This document shows positions 33,077-42,746 of a stretch of 64,000 nt of DNA, in pieces. A program made the translations under genes and the position numbers. Below the pieces are notes generated by a model. That model was given only the letters and a program-made list of their open reading frames with translations, made no database searches and was not told the origin of the DNA. This stretch comes from Candidatus Protochlamydia amoebophila UWE25. GTDB taxonomy: Bacteria > Chlamydiota > Chlamydiia > Chlamydiales > Parachlamydiaceae. Position 1 is the first letter of the stretch. Every line of letters begins with the position of its first letter. Location of the stretch: NCBI RefSeq assembly GCF_000011565.2, contig NC_005861.2:1612001-1676000 (forward strand), read 5' to 3'.

Positions 33077-35904
33077 CAATTTTGCCTTTTAATTCAGATA
33101 ACTATGATAGAAATTTTGAGTTATTCTCTTCTCGTGATCCATTGGCAGCTTATCAACTAGAAGGGATTTTACAACAAGAGGAATTTACACCTTGTAAAAC
33201 CACTAAAGGGGAGCCTAATTTATTTAAAAGAAAATTTGGAATAGATGATTATTTGCATGCGCAAACAGGAGCATTAGAAGAAGCGTCTACCTCAATTTCA
33301 CCCGAGCTTTTAGAAAAAGGAGAAATTCTATATATTTATGGATTAGGACTAGGATATTTCTATGAGGTATTACAGCCCTGGCTTTTGCAAAATCCCCAAA
33401 GACATGTGATCTTTTTAGAAGATAATCTTGAAATCATTTACTATTTTTTATTCACTAACACTGCCTCTTCGTTACTTCAAAATTCTCAAGTTACTCTTTT
33501 TTATTTTCGTAACTATCAATCAGACTATGAAAGCTTCTGTAAACTTAACAGTGCTTTTATCAATAGACCTATTGAATTTCTGACACTTCCTTACTATGCA
33601 TTACGTAAAGAAATGGAAGCTTTAGCTTTGTGCTATGTTATCCTACATGACCATAAGATTTTAGAAGCTTTACACAATGAATATTTATCTGGTCAAAAGG
33701 GGTTTTTAACAAATTTTTACCAAAATATTTTTCATCTTCCCCAATCTCATTTTGCCACAAATCTTTTTGATCGATTTAAAAATATCCCAGCTATCATTTG
33801 TGGAGCTGGACCCTCTCTAGAAAAAAACATTCATAAACTCAAAGATCTAGGACAAAATGCATTAATTTTTGCGGGGGGTTCCTCTTTAAATGTGCTCAAC
33901 CATGCAGGCATACAACCACATTTTGGTTTAGGATTAGATCCAAACCCTGAACAAACCCATCGTTTATTAACTAACCATACTTTTCACATTCCTTTTCTTT
34001 ATCGTTTACGAATTTCACATGCTGCTTTTCAGCTCATGCAAGGGCCTAAAATCTATGTTTCAGGATCAACAAATCAACTGGCATCTTGGTTTGAAAAAGA
34101 GTTAGATATCGCAGGACCACAATTAGATGAAGGACACAATGTCGTTAATCTATGCACAGAAATTGCTCATAAGATGGGCTGTAACCCTATTATTTATGTT
34201 GGAATGGACCTTGCATACACCGAAATACAACCCTATGCAAAAGGTATTTCTACTCATCCCCTCTGGATCGATATCAGCCAACCTTATCAAACAGGTGATC
34301 AAAAAGCTGTATTAAGAACTGATATTTTTAATCAGTGGATTAAAACTAAATGGGAATGGATAGCAGAAGCTAATTGGTTAGGCCAATTTGCAAAACATCA
34401 CTCTGATATACAAATGATTAACGCGACTGAAGGCGGCTTAGGTTTTCCTTCAGTTCCTAATCTTTCTCTAGAGGAAGTTTCCAACCTGTATTTGGCTAAA
34501 ACTTATGATATTTCAAATTGGGTTCATGCCGAAATCCAAAACCAACCACCCAAAATCACTAAACCCGCTCTTTTAAACTTAATCAATCAACTCAAAAATA
34601 GTTTAGACAGATGTTTAGAAGCTTATCGTTCAACAATAAAAACTAAACAAACGGTTCAAATTTTTGCTTCTTCGACTACCAATTTTTTTGATACACAAAC
34701 GATTATAACAGATAGCAGCATCAAAACAGAAATTGGATATCGACACTTCTTAGATATGTTTGACATGGCTTATCAATATCTCCAAAAATCACATCAGCTG
34801 ATTCACGCCAAAAAAAGTAATGAGTTTCAAGAAACCTTAGAACGTTTTTGTTTTTTAGAAGAGGTACTCTCGCAGAACATCCAGTTAATGAACGAAGGAA
34901 TTCAAAAGTTTATTTTTTCTCCTCCCCCGATTGCACTTACTTATCAAAAAAGAGCTTTTTCTCATTCAATGGGGGAAATATACCGATTCGAAGATGGCCG
35001 TTTGGAAATTCAAGATCCTGAATTAGGCATTTGTATTCAAGAAACGTTTCATCCGAATCTAAACACAGATCGCCTCGCGGCTTTTTTCCCAAATGGTCAA
35101 TTGCAATATGAAATGTTTTATGATCAGCAATTGCTTCACGGACCTTCTCGTTTCTATCAAGAAAATGGCCAGTTATTAGCTGAAAGCTGGTTTATCAAAG
35201 GAAAACGGGTAGGAAAAACAATTCAATACTTTAATCAAGGCAATCTTTATAGCGTTGGCCGCTATAAAGAAGGATTACTGCATGGAAAACAAGAGTATTT
35301 TTATGCTAATGGATCTCCTCACATTGTGACTCACTATTTCAATGGATTATTAAATGGAGAAGTTTTTGTTTATACACAAGATAGCAAAATCATTAGAGAA
35401 TTGCATTACCTAAGCGGAAAACGGCATGGTGTTGAAAAGATGTGGGATCAAACTGGTCAACAAATTTTAGAATGTCATTATCAAGAAGGAGTCCCTACTG
35501 GCAAAGCGATCCAATGGAACCTCAAAGGAGAAAAAAGGAAAGAAGTGATGATTTATCATTTCCCTAATGATTTCGATCTAAAGATTTGGGATGAACAGGG
35601 ACAATGTATCAAATCCTATGAACGTGGCATCGAAAATTTCTCTTATATCTACGAACAAACACAAAAAAAAGCCGATAATTTAGAAGAGACACTAAAAAAT
35701 ATACTTCAACAAATGGATCCTATTGTTGAACAACATTTAACTCAATCTAAAGATGTCGATTTAAAACTAGCAGAAGATTTTGCCGGACTAAAAGACGCTT
35801 TAAAAGGAATGCAAAATCTCAAAGAATTACTCACAGAAACCATGAAAGAGAATCTCAAACATGCTGAAGAACTTAAGAAAAATAAAGAGAAGAAACCTTC
35901 ATGA
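33073..35904 (+). CDS. DUF115 (Maf/MptE-like) protein with extended MORN_2 array and coiled coil, second paralog
   Basis: 943 residues from the ATG at 33073, whose ATGA overlap with the previous stop supports it over the in-frame ATG at 33031. DUF115 blocks: PAIICGAGPSLEKNI (about 240), LFAGGSSLNVLNHAGIQPHFGLGLDPNPE-like and GHNVVNLCTEIAHKMGCNPIIYVGMDLAY. Residues ~666-834 hold seven MORN_2 repeats of about 24 residues (YQENGQLLAES, YANGSPHIVTHYFNGLLNG, TGQQILECHYQEG). The last ~80 residues are a charged coiled coil. Translationally coupled on both sides. The expanded repeat tail distinguishes it from paralogs one and three. Confidence 0.83.
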   Translation: MTILPFNSDNYDRNFELFSSRDPLAAYQLEGILQQEEFTPCKTTKGEPNLFKRKFGIDDYLHAQTGALEEASTSISPELLEKGEILYIYGLGLGYFYEVLQPWLLQNPQRHVIFLEDNLEIIYYFLFTNTASSLLQNSQVTLFYFRNYQSDYESFCKLNSAFINRPIEFLTLPYYALRKEMEALALCYVILHDHKILEALHNEYLSGQKGFLTNFYQNIFHLPQSHFATNLFDRFKNIPAIICGAGPSLEKNIHKLKDLGQNALIFAGGSSLNVLNHAGIQPHFGLGLDPNPEQTHRLLTNHTFHIPFLYRLRISHAAFQLMQGPKIYVSGSTNQLASWFEKELDIAGPQLDEGHNVVNLCTEIAHKMGCNPIIYVGMDLAYTEIQPYAKGISTHPLWIDISQPYQTGDQKAVLRTDIFNQWIKTKWEWIAEANWLGQFAKHHSDIQMINATEGGLGFPSVPNLSLEEVSNLYLAKTYDISNWVHAEIQNQPPKITKPALLNLINQLKNSLDRCLEAYRSTIKTKQTVQIFASSTTNFFDTQTIITDSSIKTEIGYRHFLDMFDMAYQYLQKSHQLIHAKKSNEFQETLERFCFLEEVLSQNIQLMNEGIQKFIFSPPPIALTYQKRAFSHSMGEIYRFEDGRLEIQDPELGICIQETFHPNLNTDRLAAFFPNGQLQYEMFYDQQLLHGPSRFYQENGQLLAESWFIKGKRVGKTIQYFNQGNLYSVGRYKEGLLHGKQEYFYANGSPHIVTHYFNGLLNGEVFVYTQDSKIIRELHYLSGKRHGVEKMWDQTGQQILECHYQEGVPTGKAIQWNLKGEKRKEVMIYHFPNDFDLKIWDEQGQCIKSYERGIENFSYIYEQTQKKADNLEETLKNILQQMDPIVEQHLTQSKDVDLKLAEDFAGLKDALKGMQNLKELLTETMKENLKHAEELKKNKEKKPS

Positions 35905-37796
35905 ATGATAAAAGGTTTGAAGATAACTTAGAACGGTTACAAAAAAAAGACGCCAAACTTGCTTATCAACTACTGACAGCACAGGCAGATGATCTCTTAT
36001 TTGTAAAAACGAATCAAAATGAAAACAATTTAAAGCGTATATATAAAGGGACTACTTATTTTTATCACTCTTCACAATCTGCTCAAATAGAAGCTAAAAA
36101 CTGGTTTGACCATTTAAGCCCTCAACATATTTCCATTTTATTCGTTTATGGAATTGGTTTGGGATACTATTACTTAGCAGCATTAGATTGGTTAAAACAA
36201 GATGAGAGACGCCGTTTAGTTTTTTTAGAAGAAGATCCAGGCATTCTTTGTCGTTTGTTTGAAACGGAAATTGGAACAAAGCTTCTCTCTGATGCTCAAG
36301 TTCAAATTGTTTATCTCGAAAATGGTTTTGAAGATAAAACGTTGCTAAATGAGTTATCTTGGAAATATTTAAACGATACTTTTGCTATTTCAGCTTTGAA
36401 ACTTTATCTAGAAGTTAATGCAGAAGGCTTTTCTAAACTTAAACATCTTTTATCTTATCATCTCAATCAAAAAAAAGCTTTTGTAGAAGAGTATTTACAA
36501 TATGGAATTGCCTTTTTCCGCAATTTCTATCCTAATTTGCTCATGCTTCCAAAGTCTTATTTTGGTAATGCCCTTTTTGGACAATTTAAACAAACTCCAG
36601 CCATTATTTGTGGAGCCGGTCCTTCCTTAAATAAAAACTTAGAACAACTAAAAAACCTTAAAGATAGAGCGCTTATTTTTGCTGGTAGTTCTGCTTTAAA
36701 TGCTTTAATTCCCAAAGGAATTATTCCACACTTTGGTGTGGCAGTAGATCCCAATCAAGCACAACTTTCAAGAGTGGCAGCCGCCAAGCCTCATCAAATT
36801 CCTTTTTTTTACCGCCAAAGGTTATTTCATAAAGCTCTTGAGGTAATTTCTGGCCCTAAACTTTATCTGTCTGGGACAGGAGGATATGATATTTCAAAAT
36901 GGTTTGAAGAACAATTAAACTTAAAAGGTGAAGAATTAGATGAAGGACACAATGTCGTCAATTTAAGTTTAGAAATTGCTCATGCCTTAGGATGTAATCC
37001 GATTATTTTAGTAGGTGTCGACCTCGCGTTTACAGACGAAACTTATTATGCCAAAGGGGTCATTGAAGATTTAAAACTGACTGATGATGACTTTAAAACT
37101 GCTAATGACTTTGAATCCGAGCTTCTTTTACGAGAAGACATTAATGGCAAACTCACTCGAACACTTTGGAAATGGATTTCAGAATCAGAGTGGATTACTG
37201 AATTTGCAGAAAAACACCCTGAATTAACTTTAATTAATGCCACAGAAGGGGGAATCGGATTTAAAAATATTCTTAATAAAACTTTGCTAGAGGTAACAGA
37301 AAAATTTTTAAATCAATCTCAATTTATTGATGAGAAAGTTGCGATAGAAGTTGTCAAAAATCCGCTTTCTTCTATCACTCAAAATCAAATTCTAGAATTA
37401 TTAAAGGTTCTACAGGCAAGTTTAGATCGTTGTATTAGCTTATTTACTCAATTAATCGAAACTAGCAGTCATTTATTAAATCAAATTGAAAATGGTTTTT
37501 CTTCTCCAGAGATCATTCAAACACCCAGAACTTCTCTTTTAGAAACTGACATTGAAGAAGAAATTAGCTATCAATATCTGTTAGATACTTTTAATCAAGT
37601 TTACTTGCGTGTGCACCATCGAACAATTTTAGAATTGCAAGAGCAAAAAAAGGATAGCAATATAAAAGAACAATCTCTTCAAAAAATTTCTCTTCAAATC
37701 AATCGTCTTACATTTCTTCAAGATGTTGCTAGGGTGAATCGAGAACTTATTCAACGCTCAATTTCTGAATTTTTAACCTCAAGTCAAATACTCTAA
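35901..37796 (+). CDS. DUF115 (Maf/MptE-like) protein without MORN repeats, third paralog
   Basis: 631 residues, starting in an ATGA overlap with the previous gene. The DUF115 core is intact: PAIICGAGPSLNKNLEQL (about 232-250), FGVAVDPNQ, GHNVVNLSLEIAHALGCNPIILVGVDLAF and INATEGGIGF. Unlike its two upstream paralogs it ends after the helical region with no MORN_2 repeats. The three genes share about 600 residues of colinear architecture and arose by tandem duplication. The 3' end overlaps the convergent ackA by 18 bases. Confidence 0.85.
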   Translation: MNDKRFEDNLERLQKKDAKLAYQLLTAQADDLLFVKTNQNENNLKRIYKGTTYFYHSSQSAQIEAKNWFDHLSPQHISILFVYGIGLGYYYLAALDWLKQDERRRLVFLEEDPGILCRLFETEIGTKLLSDAQVQIVYLENGFEDKTLLNELSWKYLNDTFAISALKLYLEVNAEGFSKLKHLLSYHLNQKKAFVEEYLQYGIAFFRNFYPNLLMLPKSYFGNALFGQFKQTPAIICGAGPSLNKNLEQLKNLKDRALIFAGSSALNALIPKGIIPHFGVAVDPNQAQLSRVAAAKPHQIPFFYRQRLFHKALEVISGPKLYLSGTGGYDISKWFEEQLNLKGEELDEGHNVVNLSLEIAHALGCNPIILVGVDLAFTDETYYAKGVIEDLKLTDDDFKTANDFESELLLREDINGKLTRTLWKWISESEWITEFAEKHPELTLINATEGGIGFKNILNKTLLEVTEKFLNQSQFIDEKVAIEVVKNPLSSITQNQILELLKVLQASLDRCISLFTQLIETSSHLLNQIENGFSSPEIIQTPRTSLLETDIEEEISYQYLLDTFNQVYLRVHHRTILELQEQKKDSNIKEQSLQKISLQINRLTFLQDVARVNRELIQRSISEFLTSSQIL

Positions 37797-38966
37797 GCAA
37801 GATTTAGCAATCATCCATTCTTCTTGTGTATGAATGACGAAAACTTTGACAGGTGAATCATGCAAACTAATTTCTTTATCCTGATTCCCCCCTTGATTTT
37901 TTTGCAAATCCAGTTGAATGCCAAGATAAGCTAATTCTTCACAAGTTTTTTTTCGAAGATAACTATCATTTTCTCCAATTCCACCTGTAAAACACAAAGC
38001 ATCAATTCCTCCAAGAGAAGCTGTCATAGCTCCTATTCCAGTTTTTAAACGATAAATATACATATCTAGAGCCAGCTGTGACTGCTTATTTTTAAAAGCA
38101 TGAATCTCTCTCATATCAGAAGTTCCTCCAATTCCTTTTAATCCCGATTCAAAATTTAAAAGATGATCGAGTTCTTCTAAGGAAAGATTTTTATTTCTCA
38201 AACAGTAAATCAAAATGCCGGGATCAATAGAACCTGATCGAGTCCCCATCATCAAACCTTCCATCGGAGTAAATCCCATGGTTGTATCTATGCTGAACCC
38301 ATCTCGTATCGCACAAAGAGATGCTCCATTTCCTAAATGACAATTAATAAGCTTAAAAGGAGTTTCTTGAGGCTTTATCCATTTTTTTATTTGTTTTGCA
38401 CAGTAAGAATGACTTATTCCATGAAAACCATAACGTTCAATCCCCTTTTCCTTCCATTCATAAGGAATAGGATAGGTTTTAATCTCTTCACGCATTGTCC
38501 GGTGAAAAGCAGTATCAAAAACGGCAAAATGAGGAATCGAGGGAAATATTTTTTCTAATAATTCAATCCCCTCTAAATTGATAGGATTATGTAAAGGGGC
38601 TAAAGAACTTAAATTGCTAATGTCTTTTTTTACCGATGCATTGATCAAAACAGGCTGATGGAATAAAGAACCTCCATGAACAACGCGATGCCCAATCCAT
38701 TCAATCTCATGCACTTCTTTAATGACAGCAAAATCTCCTATCCACAACTTTTCTATCACTTCTTGGATCCCTTGTTTAACTGAAGTTGTTTGCAAATAAA
38801 TGGGATTGGACTCTTGGCTTCCGTTTTTCAAAGTATAACTAGGATTTTTTTTTCCCCATTCTATATGAGCTTTCCATAAAGCTGATCCGGCATTCTCAAT
38901 TTTATCACTAAAAAGCGAAAGTTTATGCGAGCTTGAACCTGCATTCATCACCAGTACCTTCGGCAT
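37779..38966 (-). CDS. ackA: Acetate kinase
   Basis: 395 residues, standard length. VLVMNAGSSSHKLSLF is the N-terminal phosphate loop, HRVVHGGSLF and HNPINLEGI are substrate-site blocks, VFDTAFHRTM contains the catalytic region, CHLGNGASLCAI and TTMGFTPMEGLMMGTRSGSIDPG form the nucleotide-binding and signature blocks, and FTGGIGEND closes the fold. It interconverts acetyl phosphate plus ADP with acetate plus ATP. Residue His in GSSSHKL replaces the more usual Leu. No pta gene is seen next to it. Confidence 0.97.
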   Translation of the reverse strand: MPKVLVMNAGSSSHKLSLFSDKIENAGSALWKAHIEWGKKNPSYTLKNGSQESNPIYLQTTSVKQGIQEVIEKLWIGDFAVIKEVHEIEWIGHRVVHGGSLFHQPVLINASVKKDISNLSSLAPLHNPINLEGIELLEKIFPSIPHFAVFDTAFHRTMREEIKTYPIPYEWKEKGIERYGFHGISHSYCAKQIKKWIKPQETPFKLINCHLGNGASLCAIRDGFSIDTTMGFTPMEGLMMGTRSGSIDPGILIYCLRNKNLSLEELDHLLNFESGLKGIGGTSDMREIHAFKNKQSQLALDMYIYRLKTGIGAMTASLGGIDALCFTGGIGENDSYLRKKTCEELAYLGIQLDLQKNQGGNQDKEISLHDSPVKVFVIHTQEEWMIAKSCLEYLT

Positions 38967-39185
38967 GCTGACTCCTAAATTTGGAAAAAATAAAACTCTA
39001 AATTCAAGCTATCAGGAAATTTATTTTTGTAAAGAGGCTGTTTTGGCATTCTTTTTTCATCTATTCAATTAATTTTATTAATATATTTATTATTAAAACT
39101 AATTTAATTAATTTAATAATAAAAAAATAAATTATATAATTAAATTTAATTAATTTAGTTAATTATTAGTTTTTTAGGGGGATAA

Positions 39186-42100
39186 ATGAATAATGACATG
39201 AATCCTACTCACCAAGTACAAATTCCAACCTTGTCAAACATTGAAAAAAATCTCCTAGTTCAACATAAAATCTCGATTAAAACTTCTGAATCTACTCCAA
39301 ACACAGGAATTATTTCTTTTGGAGAAAAAACATTTTATGTCCGACTAGTTAATCCTAACCTTTCTCTTCAATCCACAGATTTGGAACATTTGTCTGGCAA
39401 AGTGGCTATTATGTTACTAAATAAACAACTCCTAAACGGTGAATTTGCAGGTGCTCGTATTAATCAAAAAGGAATTCAAAACTTAGAAGGGCAACAAATT
39501 GCTACTTTTGCCGAGAAAAACGACCCTGCTCAAAAAATGTATGCAGAACTCTGCGATTATGTAAGTCAAAATGTTTTCAACCAGGCCCCAGCCAATTCCT
39601 CCGCCTCACAATCGGAAGAGGCTAAACCTTCAAGTAAGTGGGTAAAAGCTTCTCCTAGTTCTAATATAAATAGAGACCGTTCAAAAGTAGAAGAGTCTTC
39701 CCCAAAAACGACAGTAAAAGAAATGAATTCTCACCAACAAGCATTTTTTGAAACAGTTCGACTGGCTTATAGTAAAATTAGTGATAACTTTGCTAAAGCT
39801 ATTCAAAATCCGAATCAGGTAGAAGCTCGGCAAAGCATAGAAAACGAACTAAAATGGATCGATAAAAAATTAAAAGATATTGTAAATGCGCACAATTTTC
39901 CGGGTTTAGAGGGAAAAGGTGTTGAAAAAATAGCTGTCATGTGGGCTGAACAACTGGATTCTCTTAAAATTCAATTACAAGATCAACTAAAGGCATATGA
40001 AAATGCAACATCAAGTCAAATAGCTGACAAAAGCTTATATAGACAAAATTTTGATTCTTTAATAAGTGTCACAAATGAACTGAGTACCAAACAAAAATCA
40101 CATAAACTTTCAATGAAAAATGGACATCCTCAATTAGTTGAAAGACAAATCGGTCTTAAAGTTCGAAAAGGAACAAGTGAAACTGCTCAAAAAACTGCTG
40201 AACAAGTGATCTCCCAATTAAAAATATGTTTAGACCAAAATCTTTTTTATCAAAATGATATTCCTCAACTAGAAAATTTAAAAGCGAATCTTCTAAATCA
40301 ACTTTATGTTTTAGATAAATCAGCAAAGATTAAAAGTGAATTTGACGCCGTTTTCGCCCAAATTGATCAAGCTAAAGCATCTTTTCCACGCCAAGAGACT
40401 TATATTGAAAAGATAGAATCTGCTTTAGCTAACGAAGGTAAACCTTTAACGATGGAAACATTGGTTCCTTTCCTTCTTCAATTAGATCAAAATCAATTAA
40501 GGCAAGATTTTTTATTTGGAGCTGGATGGATGAATTTTATTAAAAAAGATGATGGAAGTAATATTGAAATACTCTCAAAGGCATTAATAGATGTTTTTAA
40601 AAAGCATGCAGAACTTGAAAAGCAAGCCAAAACTGATGGAAATCCTTTATACGCTCTCAATTCACAAGTTGTTGAAGAAAAAAAAGTGGTTTTAGATTTT
40701 GCGGTTCAACTCGTCAAACGAGGAATAGTAAAAAAAGAAGCCTTTCATGAGCTATTAGAACTTGCTCAAAAGGACACAAATCAAACAATTCGAGAAAATC
40801 AATCAGGTAAATATGCTTTAGCTCTTAATTCTGTTCTGACAACTCCAAGTAATTCCCCAATTGATGTTGTCTCTCAAATGCAAGTTGCTAATCCTGCAAT
40901 TAACCTTTCCGAGCAATTTTCTGCTTTGGCAAAAGGAAAAATGAGTTCAAAAGAAGAAAAAGAATTCATTTCCGCATTCATGAGTGATTTAAATCATGCT
41001 TCTACTGCAATTTTTAAAGCAATTCAACCAGAAGAATTTCATGGACTCAAATGGAATAAAGGAACTGCTGAGGATAAACGAAATAATGCTCCAAATATAA
41101 CAACAAATATTGCCTTTTTTAATCAAATAGCTAGATTTGTCGGTCAAGAGATTCTTATGAATCCTACTTATTCTTCAAAAGATCGCATGAGGGTTTATGG
41201 GGCCTTCGTCAAAATGGCAGATCGCTTTGCGAATGGCGACCCTAGGAACTATGAAATGACAACAGCAATCATAGCAGGATTAAATGCAGCTCCCGTCTTT
41301 AATACTATGCAAAAAGAGTCTATTTCAAATGAGATTAAAGCTACACTGAACAAACTTCAAACCCTTTTATCAACAGATTTTAATTCTAAAGCACTTAGAG
41401 ATGCCTATAAAGGCCTTCAAAGTAAAGCAACTCCTTATATGCCAAAAACAGGAGTTTATCTAACTGACTTTACATTTCTTGACGAGGGTAATCCTGAGAC
41501 AAAAAGTGATGGTATTTCATTAAACTTGAAGAAATTAAAACTTTTAGGAGAACAACAAAGAAGAATTGAAAATGAGGCTCAAGCTTTACCGCTAAATCAA
41601 AATCTCAATTTCAATATTATAGGACAAATTTTACAATCTAAATTACCTTCAGAAGATCAACTATATGCGAGGAAAGAGGAAATTCATCCTAGAACTAAAG
41701 CAGGCTCAATTTCTCAAGCAGATAAAAAGAAAACAAGTTCTGAACCCACTTCACAACAAATTGCTTCCTTTCTGGTCAATCATCAATCCGAATCCACATA
41801 TGGCGCTTTAAAAACATTTTTTAATACAAGAGGAAATATTTTAATTCTAAGAGATGGACATCTTTTTGCTGTTCCTAGTCAGGATTTGAAACTAAACAAA
41901 TATATCCATAAACAAGAAATTTCCAACGCCCTACATGTTACAGCAGAAATTGTGTTTGAACTTGCTAAAAAAGGAGAAAATAATATCCCAGGTTCAACAG
42001 ATGATCGATTAATTTTATTATTGAGCCGTTTAGCAGGAAGAGAACCAACAAAAACCATGATAGAAAATGACCCTAAACTTAAAGTGATGTTTGAAGCATT

Positions 42101-42563
42101 AGATAATTTTGCTGCCTTCCGAGATCAAATAGTCGAAAGACAGAAATGGTCTGATTTCTTTGAAACTCCAACTTTTTTAAATGCCTTTCAACAACTTAAT
42201 CCTAATCACGAAATAGAAATTTACACAGAAAATAGCAAAATTAAAGCCAAAGATTATCAAAAAGAAGTTATTGACCATTATCGAAAAAATTATGCAAAAT
42301 TTAAAGCCGATTTTGATCAGATCATGAAAGGTGATATCCATTCAGAATCAATTCGTGAACAACTTAACCAATTAGAAAAATTTGCTAAACTCAATCTCTA
42401 TCCTTACGCAGAAATGATGAACGACTTAGCGAAAGAATTAATCAAAGACAATGCCATTCGAAACAATATTCAAATGGATAATACCGAAAAACAAGCGATA
42501 AAAGATGAATTTGTCAATGGTAAGTTAACTGAAATCGAAGCTCGCTTTAAAGCCTTTAAATAG
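39186..42563 (+). CDS. 1125-residue protein with a RasGEF (CDC25-homology) domain, candidate effector
   Basis: Residues ~570-800 read as a RasGEF catalytic domain in the right order: LSEQFSALA (cf. the A-x-Q-L-T helix), FKAIQPEEFHGLKWNK (I-x-P-x-E-h-x-x-x-x-W), APNITTNIAFFNQIARFVGQEIL (the N-x-x-x-x-x-x-x-F-N-x-x-x-x-x-V block), RMRVYGAFVKMADRFA, NYEMTTAIIAGLNAAPV, and TPYMPKTGVYLTDFTFLDEGNPE, which is close to the SOS sequence at the same place. The 350 residues before it may include a RasGEF-N-like helical module; the 330 residues after it are unassigned. GGGGG precedes the ATG. Chlamydiae have no Ras of their own that I know of, so activity on host small GTPases after secretion is the natural inference. 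Confidence 0.8.
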   Translation: MNNDMNPTHQVQIPTLSNIEKNLLVQHKISIKTSESTPNTGIISFGEKTFYVRLVNPNLSLQSTDLEHLSGKVAIMLLNKQLLNGEFAGARINQKGIQNLEGQQIATFAEKNDPAQKMYAELCDYVSQNVFNQAPANSSASQSEEAKPSSKWVKASPSSNINRDRSKVEESSPKTTVKEMNSHQQAFFETVRLAYSKISDNFAKAIQNPNQVEARQSIENELKWIDKKLKDIVNAHNFPGLEGKGVEKIAVMWAEQLDSLKIQLQDQLKAYENATSSQIADKSLYRQNFDSLISVTNELSTKQKSHKLSMKNGHPQLVERQIGLKVRKGTSETAQKTAEQVISQLKICLDQNLFYQNDIPQLENLKANLLNQLYVLDKSAKIKSEFDAVFAQIDQAKASFPRQETYIEKIESALANEGKPLTMETLVPFLLQLDQNQLRQDFLFGAGWMNFIKKDDGSNIEILSKALIDVFKKHAELEKQAKTDGNPLYALNSQVVEEKKVVLDFAVQLVKRGIVKKEAFHELLELAQKDTNQTIRENQSGKYALALNSVLTTPSNSPIDVVSQMQVANPAINLSEQFSALAKGKMSSKEEKEFISAFMSDLNHASTAIFKAIQPEEFHGLKWNKGTAEDKRNNAPNITTNIAFFNQIARFVGQEILMNPTYSSKDRMRVYGAFVKMADRFANGDPRNYEMTTAIIAGLNAAPVFNTMQKESISNEIKATLNKLQTLLSTDFNSKALRDAYKGLQSKATPYMPKTGVYLTDFTFLDEGNPETKSDGISLNLKKLKLLGEQQRRIENEAQALPLNQNLNFNIIGQILQSKLPSEDQLYARKEEIHPRTKAGSISQADKKKTSSEPTSQQIASFLVNHQSESTYGALKTFFNTRGNILILRDGHLFAVPSQDLKLNKYIHKQEISNALHVTAEIVFELAKKGENNIPGSTDDRLILLLSRLAGREPTKTMIENDPKLKVMFEALDNFAAFRDQIVERQKWSDFFETPTFLNAFQQLNPNHEIEIYTENSKIKAKDYQKEVIDHYRKNYAKFKADFDQIMKGDIHSESIREQLNQLEKFAKLNLYPYAEMMNDLAKELIKDNAIRNNIQMDNTEKQAIKDEFVNGKLTEIEARFKAFK

Positions 42564-42746
42564 AGGTTTACTGGAATTAGCCATTTGAAGAATGAATAAA
42601 AATTTAAATCTGCCTTCCATCACACAGGCAATAGAGAAAGAAAAAAATAGAATTTCATTCCTCTCAGCCTTCTCCGCTTAGCTTTGTGGAAAAAATTAAT
42701 TTGCCTGTAAACAAAATGTCTCAATTAAATCATCATTTTGTAGTGA

